64,000 nt of DNA from Candidatus Saccharimonadota bacterium (GTDB lineage Bacteria; Patescibacteriota; Saccharimonadia; Saccharimonadales; Saccharimonadaceae), in contig JAFRCO010000007.1 in the NCBI GenBank assembly GCA_017404325.1, forward strand, positions 39,172 to 103,171. The letters run 5' to 3'. Of the stretch, positions 1-6,262 are shown in pieces. Every line of letters starts with the position of its first letter. Positions within the stretch are counted from its first letter, which is position 1. The notes beneath the pieces were generated by a model that worked only from the letters and a program-made list of their open reading frames with translations, did no database searches and had not been told where the DNA came from. The position numbers and the translations under genes are program-made.

Positions 1-890
1 ACGAGGGCGGCTTTTTCATTTACACGGATGCCATATAAGACTTTTCCGGCGAATCCGGCTTGTTCAATAAACCAACCGGAGTTTATTTTATTACCATCTT
101 TTCCGCGATAGACCGGATAGCCTTTCGATTCGGCGCGTTCGGCCTCTTCATCGGATAAATAGATATTTTTAAAGAAGGAACCGGCGCTAGCTTTTTCTTT
201 TGGGTCGGGAAGTTTTTCGGCACGAATTTTAGAAACGATTGCGCGAATTCCCTTCGGGCTAAAGTCGGTTAAGTTATTTTCAGTAATATATTTTTCGATT
301 GAGTTGTAAAACGGAGGAGCCATCGAACCTTCTTTTAGTTCGAGAGTAATAGAAATAACGAAGTAGCGGTTCTTCTCTGTCGTGTTAAGGATACTTTTAC
401 GATAAGAAAAGTTTAGGTCTTCTTTTTTTAATGTCTTAAAAGTGTCTGAAACGGAGTCGAAAACATCAATTTCGACTAAAGTATCGGCGATTTCCTGGCC
501 GTAAGCACCGATGTTTTGGACCGGAGCGGCACCAGCGAGCCCAGGGATTTTACTTAAAGCTTCGATACCGGTTAAATTTCGATTACAAGCATATTCGACA
601 ACGGCGTCCCAAGGTTCCCCGCCCATGACTTTTAATCTAACAGAGTTTTCGAGTTTTTCTTCGAAAATACCGCGCATGCGATTTATAATAATGGCGCCTT
701 TAAAGCCTTCGTCGTGTCCAATTGTATTCGCACCGAAGCCGAGAACAAAGGTCGGGTAGTTAAATTGTCTTGCGAAGCCATAGGCGTCAGCGACGTCTTC
801 AGGTTTTTCAACCTCTAAAACATAGCGTGCTGGGCCACCAAGACGCATGGTAGTTAAACTAGAAATCAAAATATTTTCGTTTACTCGCAT
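1..890 (-). CDS. murB: UDP-N-acetylenolpyruvoylglucosamine reductase (MurB), 3' end beyond window
   Basis: FAD enzyme that reduces UDP-GlcNAc-enolpyruvate to UDP-MurNAc, the second committed step of peptidoglycan synthesis, in the cytoplasm. I translated it from the ATG at 890 to the window edge, about 295 residues with the C-terminus missing. Visible MurB landmarks are the N-terminal TMRLGGPARY segment, the FAD-binding GLAGAAPVQNIGAYG segment, FSYRKS and the AGSFFKN motif whose serine is the proton donor. The FAD loop normally read as GSNLL appears here as GANTIGHDEGF. A TGGTATAAT extended -10 (minus strand, plus 897-902) ends 6 bases before the ATG, so the mRNA is probably leaderless. It diverges from recA. 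Confidence 0.93.
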   Translation of the reverse strand, partial: MRVNENILISSLTTMRLGGPARYVLEVEKPEDVADAYGFARQFNYPTFVLGFGANTIGHDEGFKGAIIINRMRGIFEEKLENSVRLKVMGGEPWDAVVEYACNRNLTGIEALSKIPGLAGAAPVQNIGAYGQEIADTLVEIDVFDSVSDTFKTLKKEDLNFSYRKSILNTTEKNRYFVISITLELKEGSMAPPFYNSIEKYITENNLTDFSPKGIRAIVSKIRAEKLPDPKEKASAGSFFKNIYLSDEEAERAESKGYPVYRGKDGNKINSGWFIEQAGFAGKVLYGIRVNEKAAL

Positions 891-1039
891 AGGTTAATTA
901 TACCATATTCTAGAGGGTTTTATCCGCTAGCAAGATGGAGAGGTTGATTTTAGCTTTTAGGTATGCTACAAGGGGTGGAGAAATAGGGTTGGGAATTAAT
1001 AAAATAATGTATAATATATACAAGAAAGGTAATACTATC
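891..1039 (+). promoter_or_regulatory. Divergent murB/recA intergenic region with recA promoter
   Basis: The recA -10 box TATAAT is at 1010-1015. A weak -35 (TTGGGA, 989-994, spacing 15) precedes it. An AGAAAGG ribosome site sits about 8 bases before the recA ATG at 1040. The murB -10 faces the other way at 897-902. No recognisable LexA/SOS operator was seen. Confidence 0.6.
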
Positions 1040-2074
1040 ATGGGAAAAAAGGATGCGGTGGCAGAAAAGAAAAACGATAAAGTAGCGGACGGAAAAAGTG
1101 AAGCTTTAAAGCTCGCGATTTCGCAGATTACGAAACAATTCGGTGATGGATCGATTATGAAACTTGGTGAGACGCCGAAGATGGATGTTGAATTGCTCCC
1201 TTCTGGGTCGTTGTCTTTAGATTTGGCTCTAGGCGGCGGTTATCCGAAGGGTCGGATTATTGAGATTTATGGACCGGAATCTTCGGGTAAAACGACGTTG
1301 GCTCTGCATGCGATTGCAGAGATTCAAAAACAAGGCGGTCAGGCAGCATTTATTGATGCAGAACACGCTCTCGATCCGGCGTATGCGAAAAGGATTGGTG
1401 TTGATACGGCGAATCTTTTAATATCGCAACCGGATAATGGCGAGCAGGCGCTCGAAATTACCGAGACTTTAGTGAGGTCTAATGCAGTTGATTTAATCGT
1501 AGTTGATTCGGTTGCGGCTTTAGTTCCCCAGGCTGAGATTGATGGCGATATGGGCGATTCGCAAATGGGCCTTCAAGCGCGGCTTATGTCGCAAGCGATG
1601 CGTAAATTAACTGGTATTATTTCGAAGTCTCGTGCGACTGTAATCTTTATTAATCAGATTCGTATGAAAATTGGCGTAATGTTTGGGAATCCTGAGACGA
1701 CGACTGGCGGTAACGCGTTGAAGTTTTATGCGTCGGTACGTATCGACATTCGAAGAATTGGTCAAATTAAGGAAGGTGATAATATCGCTGGTAACCGAAC
1801 GAAGATTAAGGTGGTAAAGAATAAAATTGCGGCGCCGTTTAGAACAGCTGAATTTGATATTATGTACAACGAAGGGATTTCGAAAGCTGGTGACGTTCTA
1901 GATTTAGGTGTTTCTTACGGGGTTTTGGAAAAGTCGGGAGCGTTTATTAAATATAAAGGAGAGACTTTAGGACAAGGACGTGAGGCAGTAAAGAAATTGT
2001 TCCGCGAAAAACCGGAATTGATGGCAGAAATCGAAAAGCAGGTGCGCGAGAAAGCTGCGGCAGCGGAAGATTAG
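1040..2074 (+). CDS. recA: Recombinase A
   Basis: DNA-dependent ATPase that forms filaments on single-stranded DNA and drives homologous pairing. The product has 344 residues, normal for RecA. It has Walker A (GPESSGKTT), the [11 protein letters not shown]alker B strand, loop L1/L2 segments ([21 protein letters not shown], then [22 protein letters not shown]) and a short lysine/glutamate-rich C-terminus. A longer in-frame ATG at 935 lies upstream of the -10 box at 1010-1015, so it cannot be the start of that transcript. I chose the ATG at 1040, which has an AGAAAGG site. It is followed after 3 bases by a Nudix gene and then by recX, a RecA modulator, suggesting a recA-nudix-recX operon. Confidence 0.97.
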   Translation: MGKKDAVAEKKNDKVADGKSEALKLAISQITKQFGDGSIMKLGETPKMDVELLPSGSLSLDLALGGGYPKGRIIEIYGPESSGKTTLALHAIAEIQKQGGQAAFIDAEHALDPAYAKRIGVDTANLLISQPDNGEQALEITETLVRSNAVDLIVVDSVAALVPQAEIDGDMGDSQMGLQARLMSQAMRKLTGIISKSRATVIFINQIRMKIGVMFGNPETTTGGNALKFYASVRIDIRRIGQIKEGDNIAGNRTKIKVVKNKIAAPFRTAEFDIMYNEGISKAGDVLDLGVSYGVLEKSGAFIKYKGETLGQGREAVKKLFREKPELMAEIEKQVREKAAAAED

Positions 2075-2077
2075 CTT

Positions 2078-2635
2078 ATGCATCATGATGAGATGTGGCA
2101 AGTTTATGCGCCGAACGGAGAGCCGATAAAAGGAAAAGGGTGGGATTCGGCTTTAGATAATCCGGAAAAAACTAATTCTGATGCGATTGTCGGGGTGGCA
2201 GTAGTTTTTGTATATCGACACGGTGAAAATGGATTGGAATTGTTGTGGCAAAGAAGATCTGAGAAAGTCGATCGTTGGCCAGGTGATTATGATATTTCGG
2301 CGGGTGGACACATTAATTTAGGTGAGTCTTTAGTAGAAGCGGCAATACGAGAAACCAATGAAGAAATCGGGGCTTCGGTTACGGAAAAAGATTTGAAATT
2401 TGTGACGATGAGACCGTTTAATAAAAATCGATTTGCATGGGTTTATGCGGTAGATTGGACGGGGAGGTCGGAGGAATTTCATTTTGACGATGAAGAAGTT
2501 TCGGAAGTTAGGTGGGTGCTTTTTAAAGAGGCAGATGATTTTCGAATGAGATATTGTAAACCGCCTTTAAAGAAGGATAATTTGACTTTAGTTTTACTTG
2601 AAGAGTGGTTTTTACAACACGGAGATTTGTCTTGA
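2078..2635 (+). CDS. Nudix hydrolase, isopentenyl-diphosphate-isomerase-like subgroup
   Basis: A 185-residue Nudix-fold protein. The Nudix box is complete: GHINLGE, then the RETNEEIG core, which supplies the metal-binding glutamates. The N-terminal form (MWQVYAPNGEPIKGK) and the segment DYDISAGGH resemble the IPP-isomerase/YfcD branch of the family, so the substrate could be a nucleotide or a prenyl diphosphate; the sequence does not decide. It lies between recA and recX with gaps of 3 and -4 bases, so it is cotranscribed with them. A nucleotide-pool cleaning role beside recombination genes is inference only. Confidence 0.85.
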   Translation: MHHDEMWQVYAPNGEPIKGKGWDSALDNPEKTNSDAIVGVAVVFVYRHGENGLELLWQRRSEKVDRWPGDYDISAGGHINLGESLVEAAIRETNEEIGASVTEKDLKFVTMRPFNKNRFAWVYAVDWTGRSEEFHFDDEEVSEVRWVLFKEADDFRMRYCKPPLKKDNLTLVLLEEWFLQHGDLS

Positions 2636-3237
2636 AAATAACCGATTTACGACAGGGGGTGAAAAATCCGGATCGGGTGAATGTTTTTGTGGACGAGAAA
2701 TATTCCTTTTCATTAGACATTTCGCAAGTGGTTGATTTTAAACTGAAAGTCGGACAAGAAATTTCAGAAGAGAAATTGGAAGAATTTAAGAAGGCTTCTG
2801 AATCGGGAAAACTATACCAAAGGACTTTGGAATGGGTATTAGCGAGGCCGAGATCGGAGAGAGAGACGCGGGATTATTTATATAAAAAGATTTTTGAGAA
2901 GAAATTAGACAAAGATTATATCGAGGTTATTGTTGATAAATTGAAAAATAAAAAATATTTAAATGATTTAGGGTTTGCGGAGTGGTATGTTGAAAATAGA
3001 TTTGTAAAAAAAGGAATATCAAAAAAGCGCCTTAAAATGGAGCTGAAGAAAAAAGGGATTTCAGACGAGATAATTGAAAAAGTTTTAGATGCGAGAGATG
3101 ACGAAGAGGAAATTATGAAAATCATTGCCAAAAAACGGAGTAGATATGATGATGATAAACTTATTCAATATCTTTGTCGGCAAGGTTTTTCGTATCAGCT
3201 GGCGCAAAATCTTGTTCAGACTTACGAAAAGGATTAA
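2632..3237 (+). CDS. recX: Regulatory protein RecX
   Basis: RecX modulates RecA filament growth. The protein is about 201 residues of tandem three-helix repeats typical of the family (LARPRSERETRDYLYKKIF, NDLGFAEWYVENR, LKMELKKKGIS), ending in FSYQLAQNLV. I start it at the TTG at 2632, which overlaps the Nudix stop as TTGA and has GGAG at 2621-2624, 7 bases upstream. An ATG further upstream (2605) would overlap the Nudix gene more and lacks a ribosome site. Its 3' end overlaps the convergent PRC-barrel gene by 77 bases. Confidence 0.9.
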   Translation: MKITDLRQGVKNPDRVNVFVDEKYSFSLDISQVVDFKLKVGQEISEEKLEEFKKASESGKLYQRTLEWVLARPRSERETRDYLYKKIFEKKLDKDYIEVIVDKLKNKKYLNDLGFAEWYVENRFVKKGISKKRLKMELKKKGISDEIIEKVLDARDDEEEIMKIIAKKRSRYDDDKLIQYLCRQGFSYQLAQNLVQTYEKD

Positions 3238-3772
3238 CAAAATTCGGGATGAACTCTTCCTTTTCGGCTTTTTGTTTAATAACCTTTTCTTCGTCTTTAA
3301 CGATAACTTTATAATCAGTGATTTCGACGATTTCCTTTCGCGAAATAATTAGTTCGGGATCAAGGAGACTTTTTATAATTCGCCGTTTAACGACGAGTTG
3401 TTGGACGATAAAATCTTCACTTGTGACGGTATAATCTTCAACTTTGCCGAGCTTACTATGTTTTTTAGTTTCGACTTTCAGACCGATTAAACTAAAGTTT
3501 AAATCGAGGACTTTAGAGATTTTTACAATATCATCTCTTTCGGCAAGTTCTTCAATATCGTCAATAACGAAGCCGTAATTAGAATATTCACGAATGCTTT
3601 TTACATCAAGGATGTTAGCGCTAGATTTTGCGATAAGCGGACCGGCTACTTTAAAGGCGATGATTTTTAAAGTATCAGGATCAACGATCGCTTCGGAAAT
3701 AACAGCAATACGGCCGCCAGCTTGAACACTTAAAACTGGGGCACCGATTAATTTCGAAGCGTAGACTAACAT
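3161..3772 (-). CDS. PRC-barrel domain protein
   Basis: 203 residues with two PRC-barrel-like halves. The first (about 1-75) begins MLVYASKLIGAPVLSV and the second (about 85-165) contains KHSKLGKVEDYTV. The C-terminal 35 residues are charged and look disordered. PRC barrels are found in RNA-processing (RimM) and photosynthetic proteins; the role here is unknown. It begins 7 bases inside the truB 3' end but has its own TGCTATAAT extended -10 (minus strand, plus 3779-3784), 6 bases before the ATG, so it may be leaderless. Its 3' end overlaps recX convergently by 77 bases. Confidence 0.8.
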   Translation of the reverse strand: MLVYASKLIGAPVLSVQAGGRIAVISEAIVDPDTLKIIAFKVAGPLIAKSSANILDVKSIREYSNYGFVIDDIEELAERDDIVKISKVLDLNFSLIGLKVETKKHSKLGKVEDYTVTSEDFIVQQLVVKRRIIKSLLDPELIISRKEIVEITDYKVIVKDEEKVIKQKAEKEEFIPNFVNPFRKSEQDFAPADTKNLADKDIE

Positions 3773-4485
3773 AAGTTTATTATAGCATCTTTTATATCGT
3801 AGTTACCGATTTTAGTTCTCCGTAGGCTTGTTAAATAGGCGCCGGTGCCGAGTTTTTTACCGATGTCTTCGGCAAGAGTGCGGATATAAGTGCCGGAGCT
3901 GACATGGGTGCGGATTTTTAATTCGGGATAGTTATATTCTAGGATTTCGATACTGTAGATTTCGATCTCACGAGTCGGGGTTTCAAAGTTTTTTCCTTTT
4001 CTGGCTAATTTATAGGCGCGCTCGCCGTTAATTTTGACAGCGCTAAAGCGAGGGACTTGTTGTTTGGTTTTACCTACAAACGAGCTAAGAGTAGATTCAA
4101 TTGTATTCAACTCGGGGCGCGTCCGGCCGGCCCGTCGCCACGGGCGGCCGGCGCTAGACCTCGCGCTGCCGCGCTCCGGACCCCCTTCGTTTGAATACAA
4201 TTGAATCTCCCCTTCGGGGTCGCCGGTAGTGGAAGTGTAGCCGAGGCGTAAAGTCGCTTCGTAGACTTTGTCGAGCTTTAGAAATTCGTTAGATTTTTTG
4301 GTCATTTTACCAGTTAGAAGAATTAAAAGGCCGGTAGCAAAAGGGTCTAAAGTACCGGTATGACCGACTTTGACTTTGTGGCCGAATTTTTCAGTAAGTT
4401 GTCTGCGAACTCTTGCGACGGCACCAAAACTAGAGATCCCAGCGGGTTTGTCGACTAAAATGATTTGGTTTTCAGATTCATCCAT
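3766..4485 (-). CDS. truB: tRNA pseudouridine-55 synthase TruB, with palindromic in-frame insert
   Basis: Makes pseudouridine 55 in the T-loop of tRNAs. Visible motifs are the N-terminal LVDKPAGISSF, the catalytic-Asp motif GHTGTLDPFATGLL, the YEATLRLG strand, TGDPEGE and QQVPRFSAVKINGERAY. Residues about 93-131 are an extra arginine- and glycine-rich segment not expected in TruB. It is encoded by a GC-rich core bounded by an 18-bp inverted repeat (see separate entry). Flanking TruB motifs continue in frame, so the protein is probably intact. The start is the ATG at 4485, with TGGTATAAT (plus 4493-4498) ending 7 bases before it, so the mRNA is probably leaderless. Confidence 0.93.
   Translation of the reverse strand: MDESENQIILVDKPAGISSFGAVARVRRQLTEKFGHKVKVGHTGTLDPFATGLLILLTGKMTKKSNEFLKLDKVYEATLRLGYTSTTGDPEGEIQLYSNEGGPERGSARSSAGRPWRRAGRTRPELNTIESTLSSFVGKTKQQVPRFSAVKINGERAYKLARKGKNFETPTREIEIYSIEILEYNYPELKIRTHVSSGTYIRTLAEDIGKKLGTGAYLTSLRRTKIGNYDIKDAIINLC
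4093..4208. repeat. GC-rich palindromic element inserted in truB
   Basis: Two perfect 18-base inverted arms (4093-4110 and 4191-4208) enclose an 80-base core with roughly 80% G+C, against the AT-rich surroundings. Inside the core, GTCCGG (4121-4126) faces CCGGAC (4176-4181), and a further GCCGGCCC/GGGCGGCCGGC hairpin lies within it, so the whole unit can fold into a long stem. It keeps the truB reading frame. I saw no second copy in the window. It resembles, in style, the Rickettsia palindromic elements that insert in frame into genes. Confidence 0.75.
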
Positions 4486-4503
4486 ATACCCTATTATACC
4501 AAG

Positions 4504-4532
4504 TTGATTTTTGATTTTTAAATGGTTATAAT
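4504..4532 (+). promoter_or_regulatory. Promoter of the aquaporin gene
   Basis: TTGATT at 4504-4509 and TATAAT at 4527-4532 with 17-bp spacing. It faces away from the truB promoter just upstream. Transcription should begin near 4539, followed by a GGAGG site at 4547-4551. Confidence 0.75.
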
Positions 4533-4557
4533 TAAATTAGTTAAACGGAGGAACTAT

Positions 4558-5247
4558 ATGAAAAAATATATTGCCGAATTTATCGGTACCTTGGTTTTGG
4601 TGCTGATTGGTTGCGGTACAGCGATGGTGGTGGGGTGCGATGCGTTAATGGGGGGTGGTTATGTCTTAACTGCTTTTGCCTTCGGGTTGGCGCTACTCAC
4701 GATGGCTTATAGTATCGGAAATATCTCGGGTTGCCATATTAATCCGGCAGTATCGCTTGCGATGTTGATTTCGAAAAAACTTTCGCTAAAGGATTTTTGG
4801 GGCTACATTGTATTTCAAGTTTTAGGAGCTTTGGCTGGGGCTGGGCTTCTCGCTTTGATCTTCAATGGCGCTGGAATTACGGATATGACTGGAGGATTTG
4901 GTTCGAATGGATTAGCGGGTGTAAATGGAAATATTTGGATTGGTTTACTAGTAGAAGTGCTTCTAACATTTGTATTCGTAATGTCGATTCTTGGCGTGAC
5001 ATCGGAAAAGTTTAAACACGGTGCGGTGGCCGGGCTAGTGATTGCTTTGTCGCTCGTCGCGGTACATATCCTCGGGATTGGTTTAACGGGAACAAGTGTA
5101 AACCCGGCAAGATCGATTGGGCCGGCGATTGTAGCGGCTTTCAGCGGTAATGTTACGGCGATTAGTGTAGTTTGGGTGTTTATTGTAGGACCGTTAGTAG
5201 GAGGAGCGTTAGCGGCTTATACTTATAAAATGCTCGAAAGGAAATAG
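4558..5247 (+). CDS. aqpZ: Aquaporin, AqpZ-type water channel
   Basis: Major intrinsic protein, 229 residues, six membrane helices plus two half-helices. Both NPA boxes are present (HINPAVS and SVNPARS). The selectivity-filter positions match AqpZ rather than GlpF: a Phe in the AFAFGLALLTMAY helix, His nine residues before the Thr of GTSVNPAR, and the Arg after NPA. It should therefore pass water rather than glycerol. I chose ATG 4558 because it has GGAGG at 4547-4551; the ATG at 4522 lies upstream of the -10 box end and would precede transcription. Possible role: osmotic balance in a small cell. Confidence 0.92.
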   Translation: MKKYIAEFIGTLVLVLIGCGTAMVVGCDALMGGGYVLTAFAFGLALLTMAYSIGNISGCHINPAVSLAMLISKKLSLKDFWGYIVFQVLGALAGAGLLALIFNGAGITDMTGGFGSNGLAGVNGNIWIGLLVEVLLTFVFVMSILGVTSEKFKHGAVAGLVIALSLVAVHILGIGLTGTSVNPARSIGPAIVAAFSGNVTAISVVWVFIVGPLVGGALAAYTYKMLERK

Positions 5248-5253
5248 TATCTC

Positions 5254-5282
5254 TTGAAAAGTTTCTAGGGGTATGATATAAT
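5254..5282 (+). promoter_or_regulatory. rpsO promoter giving a leaderless mRNA
   Basis: TTGAAA (5254-5259), 17-bp spacer, TATAAT (5277-5282) with TG one base upstream. Only 7 bases separate the -10 box from the rpsO ATG at 5290, so the predicted transcription start is at or next to the A of the start codon. Confidence 0.8.
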
Positions 5283-5289
5283 TGCCCCT

Positions 5290-5556
5290 ATGATAACAAA
5301 AGAGAATAAAGACAAGGCTATTGCCAAGGTCGCTCGTAATAAGGCGGACGTTGGTTCTCCTGAAGTACAAGTTTCGATTCTCACGGAGCGCATTAAGGAA
5401 GTTACTGAGCACGTGAAGAATAACAAACATGACTTTATGGCCAAAAGAGGTTTGATGCAGATGGTTGGGAAGCGAAAAAGACTTCTCAAATACCTCGAAG
5501 AGACCGATTTTGAGCTATATAAGAAAACTGTTAAGAAACTCGGTCTAAGGAAATAG
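5290..5556 (+). CDS. rpsO: 30S ribosomal protein S15
   Basis: 88 residues, full length for S15. Signature segments are GSPEVQVSILTERIKEVTEHVK, HDFMAKRGLMQMVGKRKRLLKYL and the C-terminal LGLRK. It binds the central domain of 16S rRNA. It is monocistronic: a consensus promoter (5254-5282) ends 7 bases before the ATG and a strong terminator follows 6 bases after the stop. There is no ribosome-binding leader, so the leader-based S15 autoregulation known elsewhere cannot work in the usual way. pnp lies nearby (6263), recalling the common rpsO-pnp pairing, but here a hypothetical gene and terminator separate them. Confidence 0.97.
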   Translation: MITKENKDKAIAKVARNKADVGSPEVQVSILTERIKEVTEHVKNNKHDFMAKRGLMQMVGKRKRLLKYLEETDFELYKKTVKKLGLRK

Positions 5557-5561
5557 TAAGG

Positions 5562-5588
5562 AAAAACCCCGCGAAAAGCGGGGTTTTT
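5562..5588. terminator. Bidirectional Rho-independent terminator after rpsO
   Basis: An 11-bp perfect stem (5562-5572 with 5578-5588), GAAAA loop, GC-rich core (CCCCGC/GCGGGG), and A/T tracts on both sides, so it can serve rpsO (+) and the convergent gene at 5599-6096 (-). Confidence 0.9.
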
Positions 5589-5598
5589 GGTTTAAGGC

Positions 5599-6096
5599 TT
5601 ATTTGCCTTTTTTCTTTTTTCTTGCTTTCTTCTCTTTTTCGTCTTTTTCCGTTTTCAGATTCATTTTCTTAAGAAAACGGTCAAACATTCTGTCGAGTGT
5701 TTCTTTACTGACGGCATCACCGAGTTTCATTATTTCCGAATAAGTTTCATATCCGTCTTCCGGATCTCCGAGGAAGGACTCAATGGCATCCTCGAACATC
5801 ATCATTTGATACGGGAAACAGTCTTTAAACTTTTCGGTGTAGAGTTTAGGATCGTTCTCAGTGGTGAAACTGAGATAGAAGGAACAGGAAACTACTTCGT
5901 ACTCGTCGTCATAGACGAAAAGTCCAGCGACGTCGACATCATATTGTTCCCTGATTCTCTTTCGGCAGCTTGACCAGATCTTAGCGAGCGGATCAAACTT
6001 TGAGTTACGAGGCCAAACGACTCCGTTGATGATGAGGGCTCCCATAGGACCCTCAGAGCAAGATTCTTTGTAGGTACAATTTGGTAATTTAATCAT
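5599..6096 (-). CDS. Hypothetical protein with lysine-rich C-terminus
   Basis: 165 residues, no family recognised and no signal peptide. The globular part (1-140) has Cys at positions 7 and 13 (NCTYKESC) and a Cys near SSCRKR, then an acidic middle with several Phe/Tyr residues. The tail (about 141-165) is almost entirely Lys/Glu/Arg. The ATG at 6096 has a strong ribosome site (GGAGGGGG in the leader). It sits between rpsO and pnp and converges on the rpsO terminator. Confidence 0.7.
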   Translation of the reverse strand: MIKLPNCTYKESCSEGPMGALIINGVVWPRNSKFDPLAKIWSSCRKRIREQYDVDVAGLFVYDDEYEVVSCSFYLSFTTENDPKLYTEKFKDCFPYQMMMFEDAIESFLGDPEDGYETYSEIMKLGDAVSKETLDRMFDRFLKKMNLKTEKDEKEKKARKKKKGK

Positions 6097-6174
6097 TTTA
6101 CCCCCTCCTTGTGATTTAAAATATACCTATCTTTCTTAATTATATCATACTTTGCGAAAAAAAGCAAGGTCTGG

Positions 6175-6262
6175 TATAATATAGGTGTTATTAACAATTG
6201 GGAAGACGGCAGATATAAGATGGGGCTTATACCTGAAGTTTTCCCGAGAAAGGAACATTTTT
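6175..6262 (+). promoter_or_regulatory. pnp promoter and structured leader
   Basis: TGGTATAAT extended -10 at 6172-6180, then a leader of about 76 bases before the ATG. GGGAAGA near the start of the leader can pair with TTTTCCC near its end, placing the AAAGGAAC ribosome site next to a long stem-loop. pnp leaders in Escherichia coli are RNase III-processed and autoregulated; a similar role here is inference. Confidence 0.5.

Noticed and set aside
511..759. 82-residue plus-strand open frame in murB
   Set aside because: It overlaps MurB catalytic and FAD motifs on the other strand.
935..1039. Longer RecA start at ATG 935
   Set aside because: It lies upstream of the recA -10 box (1010-1015); the extra 35 residues do not look like RecA, and ATG 1040 has a ribosome site.
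4111..4190. Frameshift or assembly chimera in truB from the GC-rich segment
   Set aside because: The perfect inverted arms and kept frame argue for a true element rather than a random join, although reads should confirm it.
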